Source: Rhytidiadelphus loreus (lineage: Eukaryota > Streptophyta > Bryopsida > Hypnales > Hylocomiaceae). Taken from it: a stretch of 64,000 bases of DNA. The position numbers and the translations under genes were made by a program. The stretch is taken from the NCBI GenBank assembly GCA_947034895.1, contig OX344762.1:44744760-44808759 (forward strand), given 5' to 3'. The notes beneath the pieces are model-generated. The model ran no database searches. It was given only the letters and a program-made list of their open reading frames with translations, and was not told where the DNA came from. This document shows, piece by piece, positions 19,304 through 31,356 of this stretch; within the stretch, counting starts at the first letter, position 1, and every line of letters starts with the position of its first letter.

Positions 19304-20915
19304 CTAACATGCTACTATTTCAAAAGTCCACGGTGGTAAGACTTGTGCTACTATCTGAGACCCTTCGTGCCTAGGGTTGATATTAACATCTGGATGCCCC
19401 TCTCGCTGTAACCTAAACCGGAACTCCTCTGGAGCCACATCGCCTAGAGTGATAGAAACCTCTGTCCGAATGTGGGTCAGGTGCCAACTTCGACCAACTC
19501 CGAACGTTGCAACCATGACACCTTCAAAATAGCAACGAAGGAACACCATCTCCTCTTCACTTGTTTGGTTGATTTGTTCCCAGGTAACACCATCTCGTGC
19601 CAACCGCTCCCTTCCATATTTGAAGTTCGAGTATAGAGTGGATCTCCCTATATGGTATCTATACACAAAAACACAAGTTAATGAACCTATAATGCACACA
19701 GTACAATTGAGAACACCCTCAACTACACATTGTAACGGTCTTTGCAACAATGCAATGCTGTTGCCTACATCCAATAAGTTAGTAAGTTAGTGATTGTGGA
19801 CAGAATTCTAGAAACACAACAATGGAAAGGCGTTGGCAACTCCGAGTAGGCATCAAAAGCCTTCTGTACCCAAGTAAAGACTGAGATCAATCAAACACAC
19901 CTGAAAGTTACAGACGACATGGAAATTGTGCACCTGACGATATCTTTTGCAACCACGATTTTCTGCTCCCACCCCGGGTCCATGAGACTTGTGAACAACT
20001 CGTCACTGGGGTTGTTCAGAACATATAGGGTAGATGTCCGTCTCATGCTGTCGCCATCTAGGGCAAAGAGATCGACAAAAACATGTAGTGGAAGAAACCA
20101 TTGCAGATGCCCCATGCGGCTCCCGGTGGTGGCTTTAGTTACCGATTGGAAGTCCGCCCTAAACTTCGCTCTGAAAGCCTCGCTAGTGTGCATATCGGGA
20201 AGAGGCCACTCGGCATCAGTGAATGCTGGCAACAACAATGGCTCAATGCTGCCATACAAAACACTTGGTGTGGGTGGAACATACACACGATTAGAGAAAA
20301 AAATCCCATTGTTAAGGAGATCAGTGTAGGACCTTCCTGCGCGGGTGGCCTCACCAACATCGCTGTGTAGAACGACAATGACTCCTAGAATAGAGTCCGG
20401 CTCCACCCAGTCCTCAAAGTATGACTGGTACAAAACTGTTACCAACAGCAAACACAACACAGAATTAACAACTATCAAAGATGAAGGTCAACATGAACTT
20501 GAGAATTAAACATATCTGCTGGAAACAACAAGTGAATCAAATTGTAGTGGCTTCCAAGGCTTCACAAAATCTCACAGTTGCAGGGAACTCGATCATGGCG
20601 TTCTTCTGGATCTAACAGCACTTGGTGTCTTTCGTAGGCATGGCTCACCAACACAGACTACAGTTCCGGCTTGTTGGTGACAACCCTTCGCTTGTCCATC
20701 TTGAACCGGAAATCCACAATTTGAGCTTTGTATGCCCCCCTCATGTTGTCACCTCCAAGCCTGTGCGCCTCTCTAGCCCAACTGCCGACCCTTCCTGGAT
20801 TAAGCCTCACCCACGAAAATCTCTCGTATCGGGTGGGAATCCACTCACCATCGTCATTGTGTGTAGTGTGCAAGGTGACTGCATACACCTGGGCACGAGG
20901 TTGATGATTCTCCAT
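19304..20915 (-). CDS. Unrecognised three-exon gene
   Basis: Proposed exons 20915-20685, 20424-19934 and 19658-19304. Junctions are CGAAGG|GTTGTC to TACCAG|TCATAC, and GTCAG|GTGCAC to GTATAG|ATACCA. The phases agree and give 358 residues with no internal stop. I do not recognise the family. The protein is soluble in appearance, rich in aromatic and charged residues, with no signal peptide in this model. Recognisable features are only short: SYFEDWVEPD, FFSNRVYVPPTP, DPGWEQKIV. Upstream exons may exist, because the first ATG lacks an obvious promoter. The alternative acceptor at 20435 breaks the frame, which favours the model given. Confidence 0.5.
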
Positions 20916-21759
20916 CGAGGTTCTTAATTGTGGTCAAATGTATGCCTCAAGTCTATTGCAAAGGCGGATCCTTGTTTGAGTGGAGACAAACTATATGCAA
21001 CTGGATAATTTGAACTCCAATTGTACCTTCCCGCCAAAGGTACTTCCACCCATCACCCTCACGGTGTGGCGGCTCCACTACTTGTTGTAAGCACGGTACA
21101 AACGGGACGTCCTAAGCATGGTACAGACGTTGTCAACAACGATTTTTTAATAAAACTCCAAGGACCGTTTTCATGATGCCACCTTTAATAAATGGTTTCC
21201 ATTCATTTGCAGCTATTGGGTGAAACACCTTCACAATCTGATGTCACCACCTGAGGTTCCAACATGGACAACGCCATGTTGGAATTAAAATGGATTTTCC
21301 ATCGTACCTTTCTCGAAATTAGACCATTTTCTTTTTGGACAGTCCCACACCCCAATTCTCCTCTAATGTCTAAACAGTTGCCTAAATGCCCCGGCCCTCT
21401 ATCATGACACCTAACCCAAATGCCCTCAACCCTTCATTTTAGGGGGGCAATGACACAAAGCCTCCAACCCCAAAGATTCCAAGAATATTCTACAATCTAC
21501 CCCATTAATCCCTCAAGCCTTTCGCAAACTAAATTTGTGCCCCACCATTGTCTTTCCTTCAATTCCTCGTATGCAGAAATCCATCCACTTGTGCTCAAGG
21601 GTCAATTTGTCACACACCACCATCACATCCAACCGGCTACATAACATACACCCTAAACCACCTTTATGGTCCTTCATGTACAAATGGCATATGGAATACC
21701 GCCATTTTAACGAAGTTGAGCATAAGCATCCTACGTTCAGCTTTAGTGCACTTACTTAC
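20916..21759. other. Intergenic stretch, nothing recognised
   Basis: Mixed-composition DNA with short unsupported ORFs on both strands. It probably contains the 3' exon(s) and 3' end of the small secreted-protein gene at 21994, which I could not place. Confidence 0.4.
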
Positions 21760-21994
21760 GTCCACATTGGAAGCCACGCAGGTCCGTGCGACCGCACTTC
21801 TTGGGCAGCTGCAAGCCATTCTTCAGCATCTGGGCAGGGAACGAGGACGACTTCAGCTGAATGGCCCTCACACATGGGTACAGTGCGTTCACGTTGCACG
21901 TCCCCGCAGCGGTGGATTCTGTCACCATGGCCATCACCACCAGCACGCAAATGCCCGCAAGAGCTGCGTAAGCAACACCCTTGGATCCTGCCAT
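21760..21994 (-). CDS. Small secreted Cys protein, first exon (LTP-like start)
   Basis: ATG 21994 starts a classic signal peptide: basic n-region, then a hydrophobic core ALAGICVLVVMAMV, then a cleavage-like STAAG. The mature part begins TCNVNALYPC, reminiscent of the first two cysteines of type-2 non-specific lipid transfer proteins, and continues to KKCGRTDLRGFQC. The paired CC and CxC of LTPs are missing, so it is either a derived or a truncated member, or another small apoplastic family. A strong donor GTAAGTAAG starts at 21759, and without splicing the frame stops two codons later. The downstream exon was not found. A TATA box lies at 22155. Likely secreted to the cell wall. Confidence 0.5.
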
Positions 21995-22154
21995 TGCTGC
22001 TGGTCTGATACTGCTTGAATATATATATTACCATTGCTGAACTGAAGAACACTAAAGAATTGAAGGCCGGAGACGATGCTGATGAAACTTGAAGACGGAA
22101 AGACTGACACTCTGAAAGTGAGGATGGTTTGGGATAGAATACGCACTGCAGTCT

Positions 22155-22164
22155 TATATATATA
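22155..22164 (-). promoter_or_regulatory. TATA box of small secreted-protein gene
   Basis: TATATATATA on either strand, ~160 bp upstream of the ATG at 21994. It fits a transcription start near 22125 and a ~130 nt leader. Confidence 0.6.
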
Positions 22165-23440
22165 GTGTTACTTTGCCTATCAGTGACGATTATGTTAACC
22201 TTCGCAGGTCGTTGTGTTTGATTTACACTTCACCAAATCTGGCTGGATCGATCGGTGCCAACTACTTAATGATGATCATGAATTAATTAAGCCCAGCCGT
22301 GTTTCCGTAGAGCTAAGTTGGTGGATCTAGTGTCAACGGCAAAAGTGCGGTAAATGATTTTCATGGTTGACTTCAATTCCTTCAAGGATCTGAGTCCTCG
22401 GAGAGCTTCAATATATACTGGCATACCACTATTGAATTTGATTCAAATTCTGCTGCAGCAGCGCAGGACTTGAGCAGACTGTAAGTTAAGTTGTTATAAA
22501 ACAGGTCTGCAACGGAGGTATCCAGGTAGGGAATTTGTTTTCAATTGAACACTGACGAAGAGTTCAGTGCTGGCAGGTACTAGCCGGCGATCTTGACTAC
22601 AGTGGTGAAGCTACTTAATACATCCACTACAGGTGCATATATGTACAGTACTACAGTACAGTAGAGTTAGTACTGTGTGGTTGAAAAATCATTCATTCAT
22701 CCTTTTCAATAAAATAATACCGATAATCATCCAGACGTGGCAATGTCTACTTTGATAAGAAATTGGTAAGATTTTATTTTATTGTAATGTTGTTGTGGAC
22801 ACTAAGTGTCCAATGGATGACAAAGAATTTTCATGTGTAAGATAAAAGTGTAAATGTTCATCTATGGAATTTTGTGTGAGAAGGGGAGGGCTTGCACAAT
22901 AGTTTGACCTCCAATGAGTGTTTGGATTTTATTAAGCAAATGATTCACACAGTACCCAAAAGGGTGATTTTCATGGTGGGTAGCCGAGTGTTTGAGGATT
23001 AATCAATAGCTAGTGAAACACCAAAAGCATCAAAAACACTTTTCGAGTAAGGTAGCTAGTACCCATTGGTAGGTACACTTTAATTTTTTTTTTCCTCATT
23101 GGACTTTTGTCCATTTTGTTTCACAAATAAACTCCAAAACAACCATAAAACATAAAACATCCTGAAGATAGCTTCTGTCCAGAACCTAAATTTTTTACTT
23201 TTTCATTCATCCCATTTCATCCTTGACGAAATCTCATCCTGCGAGGACGACTTGCCCGTGCACTTCCCCTGCAACCTCTCCTTCACCTTCCTTGTCTTGC
23301 TTGCATCTGCGGAGGTTTTTGCTTCCACTTGCAGCTATTTATGCGCTCTCATGCACATCTTCTTCCATAGCCATCACTTCTCATTCTCAATCCTTTGGCA
23401 GTAAGTTTGTTTCTTCACTACCATCGATTCTCGTTCGGCG
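22165..23440. other. Intergenic; one dispersed repeat copy
   Basis: No gene supported until the monooxygenase start. Contains one member of a dispersed ~170 bp repeat at 22811-22980. The last ~220 bp probably holds the 5' leader of the downstream gene. Confidence 0.5.
22811..22980 (+). repeat. Dispersed repeat (copy 1 of 2)
   Basis: Matches 49108-49280 in the same orientation over ~170 bp, with shared GGATGACAAAGAAT, TTGCACAATA and AAGCAAATGATTCA. Divergence is moderate, so an old element. Confidence 0.65.
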
Positions 23441-26400
23441 ATGGTGTGGGGTGGTCTTTTGGGGATGGACACGGGCATTGTGCAAGCGCCGATGGGTCCT
23501 GACATCACTGGACCCGCGCTCGTCGCTGCTGTTGCCAATGCCGGAGGCATCGGCTTTCTCCGAGCTCCCTCGCAGGTTTGGCCATTCCAGATTTTCGTGC
23601 TTCCCTGCTAGCCTAAATTAAGATTTTCTCACTTGATTTGAGTTCTCCATCTCTGGACCTTCAAGAATTACTCTGTTTCATTTGAATTTTCCATGGCTGG
23701 CTAAGCATTCAAGAATTTCTCACTTTCATTTGAATTCTCCATCGCTGGCTAACTTCATTTGCAATTTCCATCGCTAGCTGGGAATTCCAGAATTTCCCAC
23801 TTTCATTTGAATTTTCTATCGCTGGCTGGCCATTCAAGCTTTTCTCTCTTTCAATTGAATTTTCCATCTCGGGATGACCATTCAAGACTTTATCTCTCTC
23901 GGTTGAAGTTTCCATCCCTGGCCATTCCAGATTTTCTCACTTTCGTTTGAATTTTTCATCCCTGGCTGGGCATTCAAAATTTTCTCTCTTTGATTTGAAT
24001 TTTCCATCGCTGACGGGGTATTCATACGATTCCTCCATTCGTGGTTGACCCTTTGAAAATTGAATGTTTCGTAGTTGCTATGTAGGATAGTCCCGATCTG
24101 CTGAAGAAGATAGTGGCAGAGACTCGGAAGCTCACTAGCAAGCCTTTTGGAGTCGGGGTCATTCTGTGAGTACCTCTCAAATTTACTGCCGTGTCTGAGT
24201 CTTTCTTAAATGAGTTGTGGAATTGGGAGAACTCCAAATTGGTGCTCATTTTTAAGTATCTCGTTAAGAGACTTTCTATCTCTGATTATATTTGTTTCGT
24301 GAGTGACACATGCTGTTGTCCTTCATTGATTTTTTGTGGTATACAAAAGGACTCTATCTGAAGTATATTTTTTACATTATGGTCGATCAAATTTCTCAAT
24401 CGGAATCCATGAATCATTGGTCCTTAGGGGTTCATAGACATCACCTTAATGGTTAGAGCTTATTCAATCATGATCAGTCACTCAAGAGTCTAAAAAGAGG
24501 GACACCATATCGCTGAAGAGGAACAAGATTATGAGATATTCCTATGTCCTCCACACCAATACTTGACTGCTACCCCTACAAAAATGGTTTCCATTGCGGT
24601 TATGGGGGATTGAAGTAGTGTTGGAATTCATGTTGCAGGGCGTTTCCATATGAGAAGGGCCTGAAAGATATCTACGCTGAGAAAGTAGGCTTCCTTCAAA
24701 TCTCATGGGGTGACTTTCCCAAGGAGCGGGTGGACGAAGCCCATGAAGCAGGAGTGAAGGTGTTGCATCAGGTGGGATCTGTGGAAGAGGCTCTCAAGGC
24801 TGCCAAAGCCGGGGTGGATGCCATCATTGCCCAGGGTGTTGAAGCGGGCGGTCATGTCCAAAGTCAGGCAAGGAAAATTGATCAATTCAGCACATTCCAA
24901 TGTCTTTTAAGCGGGTTTAGGGTTTAAGTTTTTACCTTTTCCTCTTCCCTTTGACTGTGAAAAATCATATGCTACACTCATCCCTCCCTAAATACTTCCT
25001 TCTCTAAAATGACATTTGGGAATATTATCCGTACCGGTCATACATTCAAACTGACTGACTGTAGCACACTTGTCTTGTATTCAGATTATTTCATAATTAG
25101 TATATTAGGAAGCGAGGCAGCTAGATTATTGCGGTCAGTGGTGTCCATTTGTTTACACTGGTAGTGTGGTACATGTCCGCATGCAGGTGGGCTTGCTGAC
25201 TCTAGTTCCCAGTGTAGTAGACGCAGTGAAGGGCTATAAAATCCCTGTGATAGCAGCCGGAGGGATTGTGGATGGACGAGGCTACGTTGCTGCCCTTGCT
25301 CTTGGAGCTCAAGGCATCTGCATGGGGACCAGGTATAGCATCATTCGATACTCTCTGTATTCCACATTAATTCATCCTCAGTCATTGTCACAAGCTCTTA
25401 ATAACAGCAACTTCGGTAGAGGACATTATATGCTTCATTTTAAGCATTTTAACGTACGGAGCGGTTTGATTTTGGGGAGATCAAATTTTTATCTCTGTTC
25501 ATGTGGCAATTTCAAAGCGGGAGGTTGTAGAGCACTTTAAGTGCAGTAGAATACCCCATATCCATCAGAAATTAGTGGCCAGATAGCTAGCCAGTCACGC
25601 TTACAGCACTTGCTAGTCGGTCCAACCAATTTTATGAATTGACGAATTGCTGTTGGTAGCAAGAGGAGCAATGTAGGAGACGGGATCAGGTCTGCGATGG
25701 TTATAGTATTCTGTGCCTTCAACTCAGTTCCGCCTAGTGAAATTGGGTTGCACTCTATAATGGGTTTGGTTACCTTGTCTCCAGATTGCTACCAAGAAAA
25801 TTTGAATTCTAGAAATGAATCTCGATTTTTACCAACTCTAAGCGTAATTTTTGAAAGTGTAGCAAACTTAGATGCATTTGAGATTTTACGAAATAATCAC
25901 TGTGGCTCCCCCCTGCATTGGACTCAAGTTGTAGCTGGTTGGTTTGAAGGTTTTTGGCGACAACGGAATCCTATGCACATCCTTTGTACAAGCAAAAGAT
26001 TGTTGAAATTGACAAGGAAGGCAGCACCGAGTACACCCACGTGTTTGGGAGAGCCCGCTGGCCAGGTGCTGCTCAACGCGTTTTGAAGACCCCTTTTTTC
26101 GAAACTTGGAAGAACAAAATTGCTGCGGACGAAACCGAGCTCGGCCAGCCTATCATTGGCAGCACCACAATATTTGACAATGTATGTTATTCAACTGGAT
26201 TTCGTCTCTTCTCCTTAGTTACCAACAGGTTCCCTTTCCCAGTGGTTTCTTGTTTAACGTGAACCCTTAAAAGACCAATGATTCATGGTTTGAAAATGAC
26301 AATTCAATTGATTATATCGTGAAAAAAATAATTCAAATGGGACCTAAATGAGTGAAGAGCATTGCGTTTGTTGAACATATGAAAATTGGACATCAAGAAG

Positions 26401-26750
26401 TGCCCATATGATTACTCCAAACTGCTTTAAAAAAAAGCAAGCTCATGTTGGGCCTTTTGGACCTTCGGGAGTTAAGTTCTCGTTCTTTTGTGTGAAGCGC
26501 TTTGATGGAACTTGTAATGCAGGAAGAGGAGGTACCAAGATTTTCAGGAAAAGTTCCCAACTTGACAACAGAGGGCGATATTGAGAGTATGGCCCTGTAT
26601 GCTGGAATGGGTTCAGTCCACATCAAGGAGGTTATTCCTGCAGCATCTGTTGTTAAGGGTGTCCTTGAGGAGGCACAGGTTATTATTCAACAGAGGCTTT
26701 GTGGACTGCTGGAAATCCGGCCCAAACACAATACGAGCACAATGGTGTGA
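23441..26750 (+). CDS. Nitronate monooxygenase (2-nitropropane dioxygenase family)
   Basis: FMN-dependent enzyme that oxidises nitronates to carbonyl compounds and nitrite. Proposed exons: 23441-23575, 24086-24165, 24639-24867, 25187-25332, 25950-26181, 26523-26750. Phases agree throughout and give 349 residues, close to plant homologues. Family marks in order: GIVQAPMGPDITGP and AAVANAGGIGFLRAP near the N-terminus; QISWGDFP; GVDAIIAQGVEAGGH (FMN and catalytic His loop); PVIAAGGIVDGRGYVAAL and LGAQGICMGTR (phosphate binding); and SYAHPLYK, FGRARWPGA. Intron 3 begins with GC (CAG|GCAAGG), the only way to keep frame at 24868. No transit peptide is obvious, so cytosol or peroxisome is possible. 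It converges on FtsZ, with ~600 bp between the stops. Confidence 0.9.
26268..26480. repeat. Dispersed repeat in monooxygenase intron 5
   Basis: Similar along ~200 bp to 29246-29465 in FtsZ intron 1: shared GATTCATGGTTT, AATTCAA, AGCATTGC, GTTGG, GGACC/GGCCC and GAGTTAA landmarks in the same order on the plus strand. An old, diverged element pair. Confidence 0.5.
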
Positions 26751-27352
26751 TCTACGGCGGAGGGGCTCCGTGGGCTGTTGTATACAACCATAGCAAATAC
26801 CAATAAAACATGGTTACCCAAGTTAAGAACATGGTAACCCAAGTTAATAAGATGGTAGAAGATACTAAAAATCTTTATACTGACCCCTATTATCAACAGA
26901 AAATCATCTACTGATCTTTGAATAGAAATGAGTGTCTATTTGTAGAGGGTCTATATCCCCGCTTCGATATTGCAAAAGAAGTTCAAACACAGTGATAAAA
27001 AAAATTCGATCTCAATAAATTTTGGCGCTTTGACCTAATAGTCTCTCCACAGCTCAATACCGATCTCTCAAAAACCACTCCTACAGGGGCAGCTCGAGCT
27101 TTGATAACAAACTCGGTTGACGAATGCTCACTGTACATAAAACATTAAAGGCAAGTTCACTCTATTTGAGAATTGGATCTTGATTACAACTCCTTCGTCC
27201 TCCTCTAGAGCCCAGGGCCCAGAGTCGGCCTTCTTCTGAGGAGAAAACTCGGCACATTCAGCTACATAGCTTTTCAACTGAATTCCATCTTCATGGCCAT
27301 CAAGCAATGTATCCTTCAGGAACCCTATGAGAATAAAATCGTAACACATCAG
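26751..27352. other. Intergenic region between convergent genes
   Basis: Holds 3' ends of the monooxygenase and FtsZ genes. A ~200 bp stretch (26890-27090) resembles 28050-28255 inside FtsZ intron 3. An open frame at 27349-27128 on the minus strand would need a 32 nt intron to join FtsZ and is not called. Confidence 0.5.
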
Positions 27353-30095
27353 TTACCTGCGCTTCCTGTCTTTCTTCCGCAAAAAGTCCGGCACTTTGCC
27401 AAGATCGGCTGCTCTTTTTGGATTTTGTTCCCAGAAGAATATGTCATCATCTACAGTTCGAACACTACTAACGGCCTTCTCATCTCCAGGTTCCCTAAAT
27501 CCAGTAGCAATGACTGTCATACGTATCATCCCTTTGAAGCTCTCGTCAATGACCGCCCCGAATATCACGTTTGCGTTTGGGTCAGCCATGTCATGGACAA
27601 TCTCAGCAGCAATGTTGACTTCGTGAAGAGTTAGGTCGCTTCCGCCAGTTACGTTGTACACAATGCCCATGGGCCTCGAGATGGAGCGGAGTAAGGGAGA
27701 CATAATGGCTGAACGTGCTACTTCCTCGGCACGGTTCTTTCCAAAGCCAGCGCCTATTCCTAACATTGCACTCCCTGCGTTTGACATGATCGCTTTCACA
27801 TCCGCAAAGTCGACGTTGACAAGCCCTGGAATTGTGATAATGTCGGAAATTCCTTGCACTCCCTGTTGATCCACGGCAAAACCTTTAGAATTGGACATTC
27901 ACAACGGTGAAGGGTCTGATAACAACGTTCCTAAGATCAATGATAAGGTCAAAGGGACCTGATCCTGACTCCCACACTGACCCCTGTTCCCAATAATTAC
28001 TCATCTATTCATACAGTTGATTGGACTTATTAGCAAGTGCTGTAAGCATGAATTAGCAAAATGTCCATGGCCACTAATCTTTGAATGGAAATGAGTTTGT
28101 CTACTGTCACTTATAGTAGTCTATAAACTCCCACTTTGGAATTGCAAACGAAATTAATACAGTGACAAAAATTCCATTGCAACATATTTGGCTCTTGTCT
28201 CCAAAGATCTCCTTCACAGTTCTATAGTGATCTCCTAAAAATCATACTCCTTAGTAAGTTAAAATGGCTAACTCATGCAAATTGTACTAGTCCCAGACTT
28301 CCAACATCACAGCTTCAGACATACTAATTATTCAGTCGCTTTCTTTTCTCCGAAATTGCGTTAATAGGAATAGATAATGTACCTGGCGCAAGACATCATC
28401 TGCAAGATGAAAAGCCTCCAGCATAGATGTGTCAGGTGAGACGGTCTGAAGCAAGCGATCGTTTGGAACTACAACTACGGTGTCGGCCGCATGGCGCATA
28501 TCCTCAATGGCTTTCCTTGCCTGCCGTGCCCGGGTAAATCCCTCAAATGTGAATGGCTCAGTCACTATGCCAATCGTTAATGCTCCCATAGCCTTTGCCA
28601 AACGAGCTACCACTGGAGCTGGAAATCACAACAGCTAACATTTCAATCCAACGTTCTAAGAATATAAACATATACAACACTCACAAATGAGGACATCCTG
28701 TTTTCACACAACTATTCATTCAACAGAGTGAAACTGGCTGTGCTTTTTTATGTATGTCCGTCATACATTGCATCATGAGAAAGATCTAATAGACATTAAA
28801 TTCAAATAGCCCTAGTGCTGTAATGCATATGAAGTTACATTAATGTCTGCCGTTGATATTAACTTGGTAACTATTAAGTTAACATTGATTGAAAATAAGC
28901 TTGATGATAATTTAATAGAACGCTAATATTGATCTCACGACCTACTAGATGAATACTAACATCAACATCTTCAAGAGGATAATTTTGGCGAATCCAGGAA
29001 GCACACACCTGCTCCAGAACCAGTACCGCCGCCCATACCGGAGGCAATGAAGACTAGATCAGCACCTTCAAGTGCCATCGAAAGCTCCGCCAATGACTCT
29101 GTTGCTGCTTCTTCGCCAGTTGTACCTTTTCCACCTGAATTTCGTCACTTTACCAAAACTCAGAAAAGTCGACAAGAAGCATAATGAGCTCATGTCGAAT
29201 AAGCTGATAGAGTAGGCTAGTTCGCACAAATCATTACTTCTAACAACCAAGGATTCATGGTTTTAAAATAACCAATTCGATTAATCACATTTTGAAGAAT
29301 ATAATTCGGAAGGGGCCGAATTATAAATCAACAGAACCAGTGGAGCATTGCATGTGTTGGTCAGAAAATAAATAAAATTAGACAAAAGAAAGTTTCCGTA
29401 AGACCTAAAAACTGCTAAAAAAGACTTGAGGCCCAATTTTGGTCAGTGAGGAGTTAATTACGAAGTCAAAACTTGTTTTGAACTAGGTCATGTTTCAACT
29501 TCTACTAACATGATATCGTAAGGTATAAGAAGGCCTGACCTGCACCACGACCAGCGGTGGTTTCTTGTCCAATTTGAATCTTATTGGGAGCAAGTGACTT
29601 ATTCAATGCTTGTTTATCCGTGTTGACAGCCCAGAATTCCACATTCAAAAGCTCGGACCTCACCATTTCATCCACCGCATTACACCCTCCACCCCCGACA
29701 CCGAACACTTTGATCGAAGCGCAGCCGGATAAGCTCCGTTTCATGCTACTCGCAGCAAAAGAATCCTGTACATCATTATAATCCTCCTCCACCTTAATGG
29801 AAAAGGAGTCCATCGCAGGGGAGAAAGTAAAGGGGTCAGCCCCTTCGGATGGCGACGAAAATCCATTCTCCGAGCCATGAAGGCGCCCATTCAAGCTGCC
29901 GTTATTTCCTCTGTTATAAGCTGAGACTCGACTGCATTCTTTAGCTTTCTCAAATGACACCAATCGCAAATGTTGGTTCAAGAATCCCAAACGAGCTCCT
30001 CTTCGACATTCCCCATTGCTTTGCAGGAGTCGATGATGACTCAAAGAAGGGCTCACAGGTCCAGAACCAACCGACGCCCTCCATGTGACCATCAT
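27353..30095 (-). CDS. FTSZ: Plastid-division FtsZ GTPase
   Basis: Tubulin-like GTPase forming the chloroplast division ring. Exons 30095-29540, 29134-29009, 28618-28383, 27862-27353. Phases agree and give 475 residues. Residues ~1-110 are Ser/Arg-rich and fit a chloroplast transit peptide plus linker. Core motifs: [20 protein letters not shown], tubulin signature [17 protein letters not shown], and the T7 loop [11 protein letters not shown]. The C-terminus ends [13 protein letters not shown], like the FtsZ2 tail that binds ARC6. However, the core shares GVQGISD, ADVKA and NRAEE with FtsZ1. This mixed character suggests the third land-plant class (FtsZ3) known from non-seed plants; that is an inference a tree would settle. 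It is followed by the convergent monooxygenase gene. Confidence 0.92.
28050..28255. repeat. Diverged repeat in FtsZ intron 3
   Basis: Resembles 26890-27090 downstream of the gene: shared CTTTGAAT-GAAATGAGT, TCTAT, TTGCAAA, ACAGTGA-AAAA and CGATCTC / TGATCTC order. It indicates an old dispersed element or local duplication. Confidence 0.45.
29246..29465. repeat. Dispersed repeat in FtsZ intron 1
   Basis: Partner of 26268-26480 (see there). Lies wholly within the 29135-29539 intron. Confidence 0.5.
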
Positions 30096-31125
30096 GATGC
30101 TATCTCATTCACAGTTTTCGACACAGGGGTGACGAGGATGACTTGGTCGACTCTACCATGGTCAAGCTCTCCAAACCCTAAACCCCATTTGAGATCAAAC
30201 GTCTTCACATACAAACTCTCAAAGACTGCTCTTCACTGGAAACAGCTACTCCAGAATCCCAGACGTTAGGTCAAATGAATAAGGCATTCGAAAATATCAA
30301 CACTCTCGCCACGCCTCCTCAAAAAAATCTGCTGTTGTAGCATCTTGTGAAATTCCAAGTGCAGCTGCAACCGCAAGCAAACAAAAAGAAAAGAAAAGTC
30401 AGAACGGCGAATGCGAGAGAAACAGAACAACAATCCATTACACATCCCTACCTTAAACCCGCAAAACTATCTCAGAACCCCCAAAACTTTCTGCAATTTC
30501 AAATTTGCGAAACGCGTGGCCATCAAGAGCAGGCTCTGTTCGATTCACCGAAAAGAAATCTGCAACTTGCAATGACTGTGGAGAGACGAAAGTGGTCGAA
30601 TCGAGAGCTGACCTTCTGACAATCCGAGGGACTGACGCAATATCGATGAACAGGCGCGGAGTCACTACTGCTGAACCCGGCAAGCTGCTGCAAATCCGGC
30701 TCTGGTGGGCGGTTGTTAGACCGTGTTCCGACCTATGACCGAGAGTGGGCGATGTTGGTTTCACTTGGTGAAGACTGACACACTCCTTTTGGGCCAGGGA
30801 GGATTGACCCCTTGTTTTACTGCTGGAGAAAACACTGGAATTTTTTTTAATTTGCCACCCATGATAGAATTTGCAAATTTCGAATTTACATTTCCAATCA
30901 GAAGTCCCAAATTAGCCCCAAAATAAACCCAAATTAGTTAGGAGAGGTGAAAAAATATAAAATTTAAACGGCACAAAATACTTAGGAGGCAATTTTTACA
31001 TTTACCTTTACATGGGGCAACAAGGGGTTAGTCTTTCTTGGCCGTCCATTTGTGATTGAGGTTTTCTTTTATTTGAACTTGACGCAAGGTTGAAGCATTT
31101 TGTATTTCAAAGGATATCCAATTAA

Positions 31126-31275
31126 CCCCTGAAGGTTCAAACACCGTTTTTTGGCAATACAGTGATTTGGGGCAACTCACTCCTTGATTTTCAAGAAAAA
31201 TAAATAAAAATTCCATTTGTAGTGAGCTGCCCAAATTGCTATGTTGCCCAAAAACGGTGTTTGGACCTTTAGAGG
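31126..31275. mobile_element. 150 bp MITE flanked by TTAA
   Basis: Inverted arms of ~57 bp: AACCCCTGAAGG..CAAACACCG on the left and CGGTGTTTGGACCTTTAGAG on the right, with a ~36 bp loop. TTAA occurs directly outside both ends (31122-31125 and 31276-31279), fitting a TTAA target duplication. A related fragment lies at about 63115-63175. Confidence 0.65.
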
Positions 31276-31356
31276 TTAAAGTAAAGGTTCTAAAATAAAC
31301 CCATTATTCCAACTTTGGAAAGATAGATTGCCTTAGTAATTTCCAAAACTATCATA

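Noticed and set aside
27128..27349. Possible extra last exon of FtsZ
   Set aside because: Joining it would need a 32 nt intron. The exon ending at 27353 already finishes with an FtsZ-like C-terminal motif and a stop.
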